Positions 34,364 to 41,821 of a stretch of DNA of 64,000 nt are shown here, in pieces. Both the position numbers and the translations under genes were made by a program. A model generated the notes under the pieces. It was given only the letters and a program-made list of their open reading frames with translations. It ran no database searches and was not told the DNA's origin. The stretch's first letter is position 1; every line of letters begins with the position of its first letter. The stretch is from UBA1547 sp035399865 (GTDB lineage Bacteria; Patescibacteriota; Saccharimonadia; Saccharimonadales; Saccharimonadaceae), in contig DAOPJW010000003.1 in NCBI GenBank assembly GCA_035399865.1, positions 62,001-126,000 of the forward strand, written 5' to 3'.

Positions 34364-37024
34364 TTATTCGTTATTTTCTTCGTCTTGTGGTGAAAATTTT
34401 GATTCGCCAAGTCTGATGAGTTTTTCAAGTTCATCTTTGGTGCCTTGGGCTGCTATACTATTTAACTTGTTGTTAGGATCTGGGTTGATAATGGCTTGAG
34501 CAACTCCTATAAGTTTTAAGAAATTTGCCTTAAAGGCTTCTTGTTTCGATTGGCTTAGGCCACTTGTATCGTAGTTAATTATTCTTTCAAGTAACTTGAT
34601 TGAACCTGGATCGTCATCAGCGATTGCTTCAGCTTTGAATTTACCATCAATCACGAAATCGACGACAAGTTTATCTACGTCTTCGTCATTTTTAACATTA
34701 CCCTTAATGACCTCGTTAATGAATTTTCCGCCGAATGCCGAAATCGAATTAGGTATGCCGTTTGCTGGGATAGCTCTTGATATTGATGCTCGATAGTCGT
34801 TTAATTTTGGGCTACCGGATTGGGATATAATGGCATACTTTTCATCATAAGAACCAGTCATTAACTGATTTGCGATTGCCATTTCGACAGTGAAATTATC
34901 ATCTACGCTGAAGGTGTAGGTATTGCCGTTATTGTCTATACCTACGACGTTGTCTTCTCTTACGGCTAATTTTTGATATTGCTCACCACTTAATTTGAAT
35001 TGTTTTGCGAGTTCATTTCGTTCATTGATAAGCTTTCCGATTGCTTCACGTCGTTCCTTGACAGCAAAGGCCAAAGCCGAATCGGCTCCAGAGGTATCAA
35101 TACCTCCAGCATAATCACGAATTAATTGGCCTTCTATCATTGCTACGTTGCCCATAAGAGCATTTGATAGATTAGCTTGTTGGACGCGTAGAGCTGCTTG
35201 ATTTGCAATAGCATTAAGATTTAGGTCGCGTTTAGCAATTTCGGCACGGACGGCATGTGTCGACAAAGCACCAGTTGCTGTTGTGTCTTTTCCTGCATAT
35301 AATTCTTGTTCAATCCTATCAACTCTGCCTTTTGCTTCGGCATTTTCGGTGGAAATTATACGTGTATCCATTTCTTTTTGTAATAATCGATCATTAGTGC
35401 GGATTTTTCTATGTAAATTGCGTTCAAGCTCTTGCTCGGTGTATTTTTTGTCTCGATCGACTTCGTATATTTGTTCATATAATTTGCGATTATCGTCCGA
35501 TGATGAATAGCGGTTGTCTGTTTTTCCGTCATAAATTTTTCTAATTGATTCTCGCTTACGTCGATTATGATCAATTTTTTGAGCAGTTCGTCTGAAGGGG
35601 GATCTTTTTGTAGCCTCTCCGCCTAGCCACTTGGAACGATGAGTACTAGCCATATCCTCTGAAAAATTTCGTGTTCGATCGACAAGACCTCTGCTTGGAT
35701 TATTTACGAATCCTGCTACTTTTCCTAAGATTGAACCGCTCATATTAATTAGTAGAGGGGTTATAAATAGGGGTGCCACTTGTACAGTCATAGCAAGAAT
35801 AACTGTCATAATTGAATTAGCATTTTGAATGATTACTGCTGCTGCCATTTGCGAACCGCCAAAAACTATTGAAAATGCTGGAAATAGGATTAGCATTGTC
35901 ATGAATGCGGATTTCCATTTTTCAAATAATTTTTCGGTGTTTGGTAATAAATAAGCCACAAAAGCCAGAGGCGAAATTATTACTAATATCGTAATGAGGG
36001 CTTGTCTTCCGACTAAAATTACCAAAGCAATTAATGCCGCGATAATACAAGATACCAAAGCGGGTAATAATAGGAATAAGGCTCCGGCCCAACTGTTTGC
36101 AATGATAAAAGTTGCTATTCCAGCCGTTGCTACTCCGCCAGTTAATATAAAGCTAGCAATGCTCCGCCAACTCGTCAGTTCCCAAGTATTTCCTTCATCT
36201 CCGACTAAACCCTCTCTTATTGAGTTAAAGACATCTTGGATTGAATATCCTAGTATGTTTGAGACATCGACTAGCAATGCACAGATAAGGTATGAAAGAT
36301 TGACTAGTATTGCAGCAATTATTAATCTTGGGAGCATTTTTTTGACGCTGTAGTTTGATATTCCCATGTTAGTAATTTGCGAATAGATAATTATCAAGAA
36401 GGCGATTACAAAGGCAACATTCGCAAAACTTCGCATGTAGGACCACGCTCTAAATAAGGCGTTATTCTGACCTGTTTGGATTGGTCTGACCTCTAAGAAT
36501 CCGGTCAAAATATTGAAAATGTTATCCATTCCATCTGCTAAGAAATTCGTAACGGGACAGATTATCCAACCAACTCCATCTAGGACGCAAGATTTATGAC
36601 CTTCAGTCTTTACAGTTTCTGAGCGTTTATCGATAGTTACGGAATTTGGGCTTGAAGGGTTGCTGTAATCTTTCCCGTCATAATCATAAATTTTGTGAGT
36701 TGCCGTTTCGGCATTTTCAGCCTCTTTACCTGAAGGAAAAAATATTACTTCAGCTTTTTCTGAATCTTCATCGATAAAGATATAGGCTTGGTCATCGCTC
36801 TCAAGATCTAATTTTTTTAGAGTATCTTTGTCGATAGGTCCAGTGTAATTATTACCGTCGTAGTTTAGTGATGATTCACTGTTCCAATTGGCATCAACAG
36901 CGTAAACATTCGAGATATTAACGTAAGTCCACAAAAAAGTAGCTACTAAAGTAGCAAGAACAAACAGTATTAATCTTCGCGCGGATTTACCTCCGTACGA
37001 AGCGGACTTCGCAAAATTCCACAT
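34364..37024 (-). CDS. Large polytopic membrane protein, VirB6/TrbL-like
   Basis: 886 aa. A signal-like first helix (residues about 15-43) precedes an external about 130-residue domain. A core of about seven membrane helices follows (about 180-440), and then a long cytoplasmic-type helical, charged region (450-886). The helical core with conserved GGVATAGIATFIIAN-like Gly/Ala segments resembles type IV secretion VirB6/TrbL channel proteins, and similar genes are common in CPR genomes. No other secretion genes are nearby, so the assignment is tentative. A perfect TTGACA-N17-TAGAAT promoter lies 9 nt before the ATG. It is convergent with truB. Confidence 0.6.
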   Translation of the reverse strand: MWNFAKSASYGGKSARRLILFVLATLVATFLWTYVNISNVYAVDANWNSESSLNYDGNNYTGPIDKDTLKKLDLESDDQAYIFIDEDSEKAEVIFFPSGKEAENAETATHKIYDYDGKDYSNPSSPNSVTIDKRSETVKTEGHKSCVLDGVGWIICPVTNFLADGMDNIFNILTGFLEVRPIQTGQNNALFRAWSYMRSFANVAFVIAFLIIIYSQITNMGISNYSVKKMLPRLIIAAILVNLSYLICALLVDVSNILGYSIQDVFNSIREGLVGDEGNTWELTSWRSIASFILTGGVATAGIATFIIANSWAGALFLLLPALVSCIIAALIALVILVGRQALITILVIISPLAFVAYLLPNTEKLFEKWKSAFMTMLILFPAFSIVFGGSQMAAAVIIQNANSIMTVILAMTVQVAPLFITPLLINMSGSILGKVAGFVNNPSRGLVDRTRNFSEDMASTHRSKWLGGEATKRSPFRRTAQKIDHNRRKRESIRKIYDGKTDNRYSSSDDNRKLYEQIYEVDRDKKYTEQELERNLHRKIRTNDRLLQKEMDTRIISTENAEAKGRVDRIEQELYAGKDTTATGALSTHAVRAEIAKRDLNLNAIANQAALRVQQANLSNALMGNVAMIEGQLIRDYAGGIDTSGADSALAFAVKERREAIGKLINERNELAKQFKLSGEQYQKLAVREDNVVGIDNNGNTYTFSVDDNFTVEMAIANQLMTGSYDEKYAIISQSGSPKLNDYRASISRAIPANGIPNSISAFGGKFINEVIKGNVKNDEDVDKLVVDFVIDGKFKAEAIADDDPGSIKLLERIINYDTSGLSQSKQEAFKANFLKLIGVAQAIINPDPNNKLNSIAAQGTKDELEKLIRLGESKFSPQDEENNE

Positions 37025-37033
37025 TCTGCGGAT

Positions 37034-37062
37034 ATTCTAGCATTTAACAGGTAAAATGTCAA
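37034..37062 (-). promoter_or_regulatory. Promoter of the VirB6/TrbL-like gene
   Basis: On the minus strand: TTGACA (37057-37062), a 17-nt spacer, TAGAAT (37034-37039), then 9 nt to the ATG at 37024. Leaderless. Confidence 0.75.
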
Positions 37063-37176
37063 TTTAAAAGCATAGGTTTTTTAATATATTTCATTAAATC
37101 AAACGTATATTGGAATGTAGCAATAGTGTTTAATAATATACTGAAAAATAAATTTATAAAGACTTAAATTAAGCTT

Positions 37177-37195
37177 ATCAGGGTCCGACCCTGAT
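37177..37195. repeat. REP-like palindrome, copy 5 (C centre)
   Basis: ATCAGGGTCCGACCCTGAT: the same core on the opposite strand (central C). Flanked by CTT and AAG. It lies between divergent 34364-37024 and rpsO. Confidence 0.9.
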
Positions 37196-37259
37196 AAGTA
37201 AATATAAAGTAAAATTTAATATAAATCTAAAGTTTATATTGAATAGAGATTTTTAGGTG

Positions 37260-37288
37260 TTGAAACCTGTGCAAAACTTTGATACAAT
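37260..37288 (+). promoter_or_regulatory. rpsO promoter
   Basis: TTGAAA (37260-37265), a 17-nt spacer, TACAAT (37283-37288), and 9 nt to the ATG. Leaderless, so there is no room for the leader pseudoknot by which S15 autoregulates in E. coli. Confidence 0.75.
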
Positions 37289-37297
37289 GCATAGTCG

Positions 37298-37564
37298 ATG
37301 ATTACAACAGATAATAAAATCAAAGCTATAGCTTTGACTCAACTACATAAAACCGATGTTGGTAGCTCTCAAGCCCAAGTGTCAGTTTTAACGATCCGTA
37401 TAAAAGAAATAACTGAACATCTTAAGGTTAATAAGAACGACAATATGGCTCGTCGTGGTTTAATCCAGATGGTAGGAAAACGTAAAAGATTACTTAAATA
37501 TCTAGAAAATAGTGATTTTGAATCTTATAAAAAAGTTGTTTCAAGCCTAAAACTCCGCAAATAA
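37298..37564 (+). CDS. rpsO: 30S ribosomal protein S15
   Basis: An 88-aa primary 16S-binding protein. The family pattern is clear: TDVGSSQAQVSVLTIRIKEITEHLKVNKNDNMARRGLIQMVGKRKRLLKYL. It begins on a leaderless promoter, and its stop codon lies in the loop of the terminator hairpin. The pnp gene lies 0.6 kb further on the same strand, separated by a reversed NUDIX gene, a variation on the common rpsO-pnp pair. Confidence 0.96.
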   Translation: MITTDNKIKAIALTQLHKTDVGSSQAQVSVLTIRIKEITEHLKVNKNDNMARRGLIQMVGKRKRLLKYLENSDFESYKKVVSSLKLRK

Positions 37565-37575
37565 GCGGAGTTTTT
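37553..37575. terminator. rpsO terminator
   Basis: CTCCGC / GCGGAG with a 6-nt loop containing the rpsO stop codon, followed by TTTTT. Convergent with the NUDIX gene end. Confidence 0.8.
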
Positions 37576-37584
37576 ATTTTAGTT

Positions 37585-38040
37585 TTATCCCAAGTTTTCG
37601 AAAATTTTAACTGGCTTGTTATCACTGATATAACTGGCGATATCGATGGTTTGTAGTATTCCTGGCAGAACATTTGTGGTTTTTGGATCGACAAAAGCGA
37701 CTTTTTTAATCTCTTGTTCGCCATGAGTAGTTTTTGACAGATCAATTTCATGGTAATCTGTAGGATTATCGATATTAAAGAAAAATTCTAGTTGTTCATT
37801 ACCATCGTCTCTGATGAATTGTTGAATAAAGAGTAATTTACCAATTTTGGCGACGATTCCAGTTTCCTCAAGCATCTCACGCTCAAGTCCAGTCGTCAGT
37901 ACTTCTTTTTCATCTAAACCGCCACCCGGCGTACACCACCATTCACCATCGTTTTGATTTTCGGGTTGATTCAATTGTTGTGCGAGAATCTTACCATTTT
38001 CGTATACAATGCCTCTGACATTTATTCTTCTATCAATCAT
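37585..38040 (-). CDS. NUDIX hydrolase
   Basis: About 151 aa. The Nudix box is clear near residues 43-65: GGGLDEKEVLTTGLEREMLEETGI (quoted in two parts, GGGLDEKE and REMLEETGI). The family hydrolyses nucleoside diphosphates linked to other groups; the substrate here is unknown. I start at ATG 38040 because TATAAT (38047-38052 on the minus strand) ends 6 nt before it, while the GTG at 38055 lies upstream of the -10 box. Its promoter overlaps that of pnp, which is divergent. Confidence 0.85.
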   Translation of the reverse strand: MIDRRINVRGIVYENGKILAQQLNQPENQNDGEWWCTPGGGLDEKEVLTTGLEREMLEETGIVAKIGKLLFIQQFIRDDGNEQLEFFFNIDNPTDYHEIDLSKTTHGEQEIKKVAFVDPKTTNVLPGILQTIDIASYISDNKPVKIFENLG

Positions 38041-38075
38041 ATGGTGATTATACACTTTTGTGGTATGATATTAGA

Positions 38076-38140
38076 AGCGTAATAAGTGGTGGATAAAGAA
38101 ATTTGAGTATGCGAATTTCTATACCCGTTACTTATTCGCT
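38076..38140 (+). promoter_or_regulatory. 5'-terminal hairpin in the pnp leader
   Basis: AGCGTAATAAGT (38076-38087) pairs with ACTTATTCGCT (38130-38140), with one bulged T. An inner GAAATT/AATTTC stem extends it. TATGAT at 38064-38069 would start transcription at about 38076, so the mRNA would begin with this structure. E. coli pnp is autoregulated through a leader stem-loop. Confidence 0.5.
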
Positions 38141-38177
38141 GATCTTATAAGGCGAATTTATATATAGGAGGAGAAAT

Positions 38178-40298
38178 ATGCCTATTATCAACCCTAATGG
38201 CAAAAAAATATTTTCAGTTACGACTGAATTTTGTGGACGCCCATTAACATTAGAAGTTAACCGTGTTGGATTTAGATCTACGGCAAGCGTCCTAGTGACT
38301 TATGGCGAAACTGTAGTCTTAGGCTCAGCGGTCGTCGGTTCAAGACCGATAATTTTGGACTATTTTCCATTAACTATTGATTATGAAGAAAAGTTTTACG
38401 CTGCTGGAAGAATATCAGGCAGTCGTTTCGTAAAACGTGAAGGCAAACCTAGCGACGATGCTGTTCTCATCGGAAGAATAATCGATCGTCCAATCCGTCC
38501 GCTGTTTCCAAAAGGCTACCGTCAAGAAATTCATGTCGTATCAACAGTACTTTCTATGGATCCAAATTTTCGTCCTGATGTCGTTGCTATGATTGCATCT
38601 AGTGCTGCATTGATGTTAACTGGAACACCTTTCGATGGCCCAGTTGCGGGTATCAGAGTTGGTCGTGTAAATGGTGAATACAAAGCCTTTTTATCACCTG
38701 AAGAACGTGCCAATAGCGATTTAGATTTAGTAGTTGCTGGAATTGAAAGTGGAATTACTATGGTTGAGGCTGGTGCTAATGAAGTAAGTGAAAAAGTAAT
38801 GATTGACGCACTTACTTGGGCATATAAAGCGTATCAGCCTGCTATAAAGTTGCAAAAAGAACTTGCGAAAAAAGTTTCACCAGAACCAAAAGAATACACT
38901 TTAGTTCTTCCTAATGAAGAAATCCAAAAATTTGTTGATAAGTGGGTTGAAGGCAAGTTGGGTGATGCCTTACGTAAACCTTATCCTGAGCGTAATGAAT
39001 TAGTGTCCACTTTGCGATGGGAATTTCATGACAAGATGCGTGAAAAAATAGGCGAGGAAGCTTATGACGACAAAATTCATGATGAATACGATGAGGCCTT
39101 TACGATGGCACTTCATAAAGATGTTCGCAAAGGTATTATTGAACATAATGTTCGTCCAGATGGTCGTAAGTTAGACGAAATCAGACCTCTTTCAAGTGAA
39201 GTCGGTATTTTGCCACGTGCTCACGGTTCAAGTTTATTTACCAGAGGCATAACTCAAGGTATGAACATTGTAACATTAGCTCCACTTAGCTATTCTCAAA
39301 TTGTAGACACTATGGAATTTAACGAACTCGAGCGTCGTTATATGCATCATTATAATGCTCCAGGTTATACTCTTGGTGAGATTCAAAGAATGGGTAGTCC
39401 TGGACGACGAGAAATTGGACACGGTTATTTAGCGGAACGTGCTCTCAGCCCTGTATTGCCGTCACCTGAGGATTTCCCTTATGCTATTCGTAGCGTTACT
39501 GAAATTATGAGTCAAAATGGTTCAACATCAATGGCTGCTACATGTAGTAGCTGTCTAGCCCTGATGGATGCTGGCGTACCAATAAAAGCACCAGTTTCGG
39601 GTATTGCTATGGGCTTGATGATGGATGGAAAAACTCCATATATTATGAGCGATATTGCCGATGCCGAAGATTTTGCTGGTGATATGGACTTTAAAGTAAC
39701 AGGCACTTCAAATGGCATAACAGCATTACAAATGGATATGAAGGTTCACGGTCTACCAGTAGAAATACTTGGCATGGCTATTGAAAAGGCGAGTATTGGC
39801 CGTGCCTTTATCTTGAAACATATGCTTGAGACAATACCTGAATACCGTAAAGAATTAAGTATTTACGCACCAAGGATTGATAAAATCCAGATAAATCCAG
39901 ATAAAATCGGAGCCGTAATTGGAAAAGGCGGAGAGGTGATTAAAAAAATCACTGCCGAAACTGGAGCTCAGATTGACGTATCTGAAGATGGTTTGATTAC
40001 TATCGCTGCAATCGATAAGGACGCAATTGATACAGCCATGAAATGGATCAAGGGTTTAACCGAAGAGCCTGAAGTCGGAACAGTTTATGAAGGTAAAGTT
40101 GTTAGTATTAAAGAGTTCGGTGCGTTTGTTAATATAATGCCCGGTATCGACGGCATGGTCCATATTAGCGAACTGGCTGATAAACGAGTAGAAAAGGTTA
40201 CCGATGTGCTAAAAGAAGGTCAAATTATTAAAGTCAAACTCATTGGCATCGATGATCGTGGTCGTCTTAGCTTAAGTGTAAAAGCAGTACAAATTTAA
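38178..40298 (+). CDS. pnp: Polyribonucleotide nucleotidyltransferase (PNPase)
   Basis: Phosphorolytic 3'-5' RNA exonuclease, 706 aa. Two RNase PH-like domains (first ending near 230; the second with RPDGRKLDEIRPLSSEVGILPRAHGSSLFTRG and SDIADAEDFAGDMDFKVTGT), then a KH domain (PDKIGAVIGKGGEVIKKI) and an S1 domain (GTVYEGKVVSIKEFGAFVNI). AGGAGGAG lies 6 nt before the ATG. With RNase J and Orn it forms the RNA-decay set of this cell. Confidence 0.97.
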   Translation: MPIINPNGKKIFSVTTEFCGRPLTLEVNRVGFRSTASVLVTYGETVVLGSAVVGSRPIILDYFPLTIDYEEKFYAAGRISGSRFVKREGKPSDDAVLIGRIIDRPIRPLFPKGYRQEIHVVSTVLSMDPNFRPDVVAMIASSAALMLTGTPFDGPVAGIRVGRVNGEYKAFLSPEERANSDLDLVVAGIESGITMVEAGANEVSEKVMIDALTWAYKAYQPAIKLQKELAKKVSPEPKEYTLVLPNEEIQKFVDKWVEGKLGDALRKPYPERNELVSTLRWEFHDKMREKIGEEAYDDKIHDEYDEAFTMALHKDVRKGIIEHNVRPDGRKLDEIRPLSSEVGILPRAHGSSLFTRGITQGMNIVTLAPLSYSQIVDTMEFNELERRYMHHYNAPGYTLGEIQRMGSPGRREIGHGYLAERALSPVLPSPEDFPYAIRSVTEIMSQNGSTSMAATCSSCLALMDAGVPIKAPVSGIAMGLMMDGKTPYIMSDIADAEDFAGDMDFKVTGTSNGITALQMDMKVHGLPVEILGMAIEKASIGRAFILKHMLETIPEYRKELSIYAPRIDKIQINPDKIGAVIGKGGEVIKKITAETGAQIDVSEDGLITIAAIDKDAIDTAMKWIKGLTEEPEVGTVYEGKVVSIKEFGAFVNIMPGIDGMVHISELADKRVEKVTDVLKEGQIIKVKLIGIDDRGRLSLSVKAVQI

Positions 40299-40338
40299 GT
40301 TATAATTGGCATATACTAATAGTAAGAAAGGTAATCGC

Positions 40339-40455
40339 ATGGATAACGATGTTGCTGACATTACTGTAAAATTAAAGTCGAATGTTAAGAAAAATATTAT
40401 TATCGTGGCATTGGTAATAATCGGTATTGTATTAATTGTGGCCTTGCTGGTTTAA
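40339..40455 (+). CDS. Unrecognised 38-aa single-helix membrane protein
   Basis: MDNDVADITVKLKSNVKKN followed by a hydrophobic C-terminal helix of about 19 residues (IIIVALVIIGIVLIVALLV), stop TAA at 40453-40455. AAAGG precedes the ATG by about 9 nt and TATAAT is at about 40302. This small protein could be real, or it could be the cytoplasmic start of a larger surface protein whose middle was deleted (see the following fragment). Confidence 0.45.
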   Translation: MDNDVADITVKLKSNVKKNIIIVALVIIGIVLIVALLV

Positions 40456-41006
40456 AACTTACCAATCTTTCTATAAATGGTAATGATTATTTGGGCGGAT
40501 TTACTGGATATAACTCTGGCGTTAGTTCAAGAAAAATAAGTGATAATATTATCTCTGGTAATATAAATGGAGATAACTATGTCGGGCTTGGGACAGGTTT
40601 TAATGGTAATAACACTGCCGTTGGTAATATAACATCCGTTATTGTTGAGGGAAATGTTTCCGGAACTAATTATATCGGAGGTATTGTTGGTTATAATGAT
40701 TCTGCAAACATAAAAGGTGTTATCAGAGGTGGTAGTGTTGTGGCGAGTGGGGCAAGTCGCGGTAGAATATATGGCGGTTCATATTATGGAACAAGATTAA
40801 ATCAGGCATTATCTTCCATAACGGTCAATAGTTCAACCGTCACGAGTAGTGATTTAGTTAGCAATAACGGAAAAGACATTACTCCAGGTGATTTAGCTAA
40901 TCAAGCAACATACACGAATGTCGGCTTTAACTTTACTGATGAAACTCTTGATTATATTTGGTACATGGATGGCTCGATAATAAAATTTAGAGAAGGTGCT
41001 TCTTAG
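40443..41006 (+). pseudogene. C-terminal fragment of a GLUG-repeat surface protein
   Basis: From 40443 a frame reads LAGLKLTNLSING, then YLGGFTGYNSG, and later NYIGGIVGYNDSANI: repeats of the GLUG/adhesin type (Gly-rich, I-x-G-G-x-V/T-G-Y) found in large surface proteins. It has no signal peptide, no ribosome-binding site and no good start codon (the first possible one is a TTG at 40491). It overlaps the end of the 38-aa gene in another frame. I read it as the remnant of a surface adhesin whose N-terminal part was lost. Expression as a free protein is doubtful. Confidence 0.55.
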
Positions 41007-41097
41007 GGTCGTATATATTCTCAAATTTTATTAAGAATTAACTAATGTAACTATATCGTAAAAAATATAATGATAAATGAAGTGATTTAATGCAATA

Positions 41098-41691
41098 ATG
41101 AAAGATAATCAATTATTAATAAACCAGATTAAAGAAGATATTTTAAAAAACAATATCTGTCAAGAATTAGCTAATCAAGCAAAAAATTTAGTAATGGGTG
41201 ATGGCAATGTTAATGCTGATATTGTCTTAATAGGTGAAGCTCCGGGTAAAAATGAAGACGAGCAGGGACTGCCGTTCGTTGGATTAGCCGGAAAATTTTT
41301 GGATGAAATGTTACGAAGTGCTGGTATGGAACGAAATGACGTCTATATTACTAATATCGTAAAATACCGTCCGCCTAATAATCGAGATCCATTACCAGAA
41401 GAAAAAAAAGCTTTCTGGCCTTATTTATTAAAACAGATCCAGATAATTGATCCGAAAGTAGTAATTACCCTTGGACGTCATAGTATGGAATATTTTCTTC
41501 CAGATATGAAAATTGGTCAAATTCATGGTCAGCCCAAGCGTATTTCTTTCGGTGATAAAAAAATTATCATTATCCCTTTGTTTCATCCTGCAGCCGCTCT
41601 CTATAATGGGGGTTTACGACAAACACTTATAGATGATTTTTTGAGTGTCCCAGAAATAATCGCAAAAATTGATTCAGAAAAAATTAATTGA
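41098..41691 (+). CDS. Family 4 uracil-DNA glycosylase without iron-sulfur ligands
   Basis: Removes uracil from DNA. Family 4 motifs are clear: IVLIGEAPGKNEDEQGLPFVGLAG (motif A, two parts GEAPGKNEDEQ and PFVGLAG), TNIVKYRPPNNRDP and the C-terminal HPAAALY motif. Family 4 normally holds a 4Fe-4S cluster through four cysteines. Here only Cys21 remains of the first pair; the Cys after NVVK is Tyr90, and the Cys of the I-x-x-C-R-P-Y-L segment is replaced by Phe in KKAFWPYL. The cluster therefore cannot form in the usual way. Length (197 aa) is normal. With dut it guards against uracil in DNA. Confidence 0.9.
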   Translation: MKDNQLLINQIKEDILKNNICQELANQAKNLVMGDGNVNADIVLIGEAPGKNEDEQGLPFVGLAGKFLDEMLRSAGMERNDVYITNIVKYRPPNNRDPLPEEKKAFWPYLLKQIQIIDPKVVITLGRHSMEYFLPDMKIGQIHGQPKRISFGDKKIIIIPLFHPAAALYNGGLRQTLIDDFLSVPEIIAKIDSEKIN

Positions 41692-41717
41692 CTTTTTAAT
41701 GTGTTTAATGTTACAAT
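41688..41717 (+). promoter_or_regulatory. RNase J promoter
   Basis: TTGACT (41688-41693), an 18-nt spacer, TACAAT (41712-41717). It gives a leader of about 97 nt with a possible GAGG/CCTC pairing and AGGAG near 41802-41806 before the coding region. Confidence 0.6.
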
Positions 41718-41821
41718 AACAATACCTAAAGAGGCTACTTGTAATTATCGTCTGAAAACCTCTTCTTATTGTAAGTTGAATAAATTTAAATAATAAAAAT
41801 AATAGGAGAAAATATAAATCA

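Noticed and set aside
37266..37297. S15-binding leader structure ahead of rpsO
   Set aside because: The promoter leaves no leader to fold.
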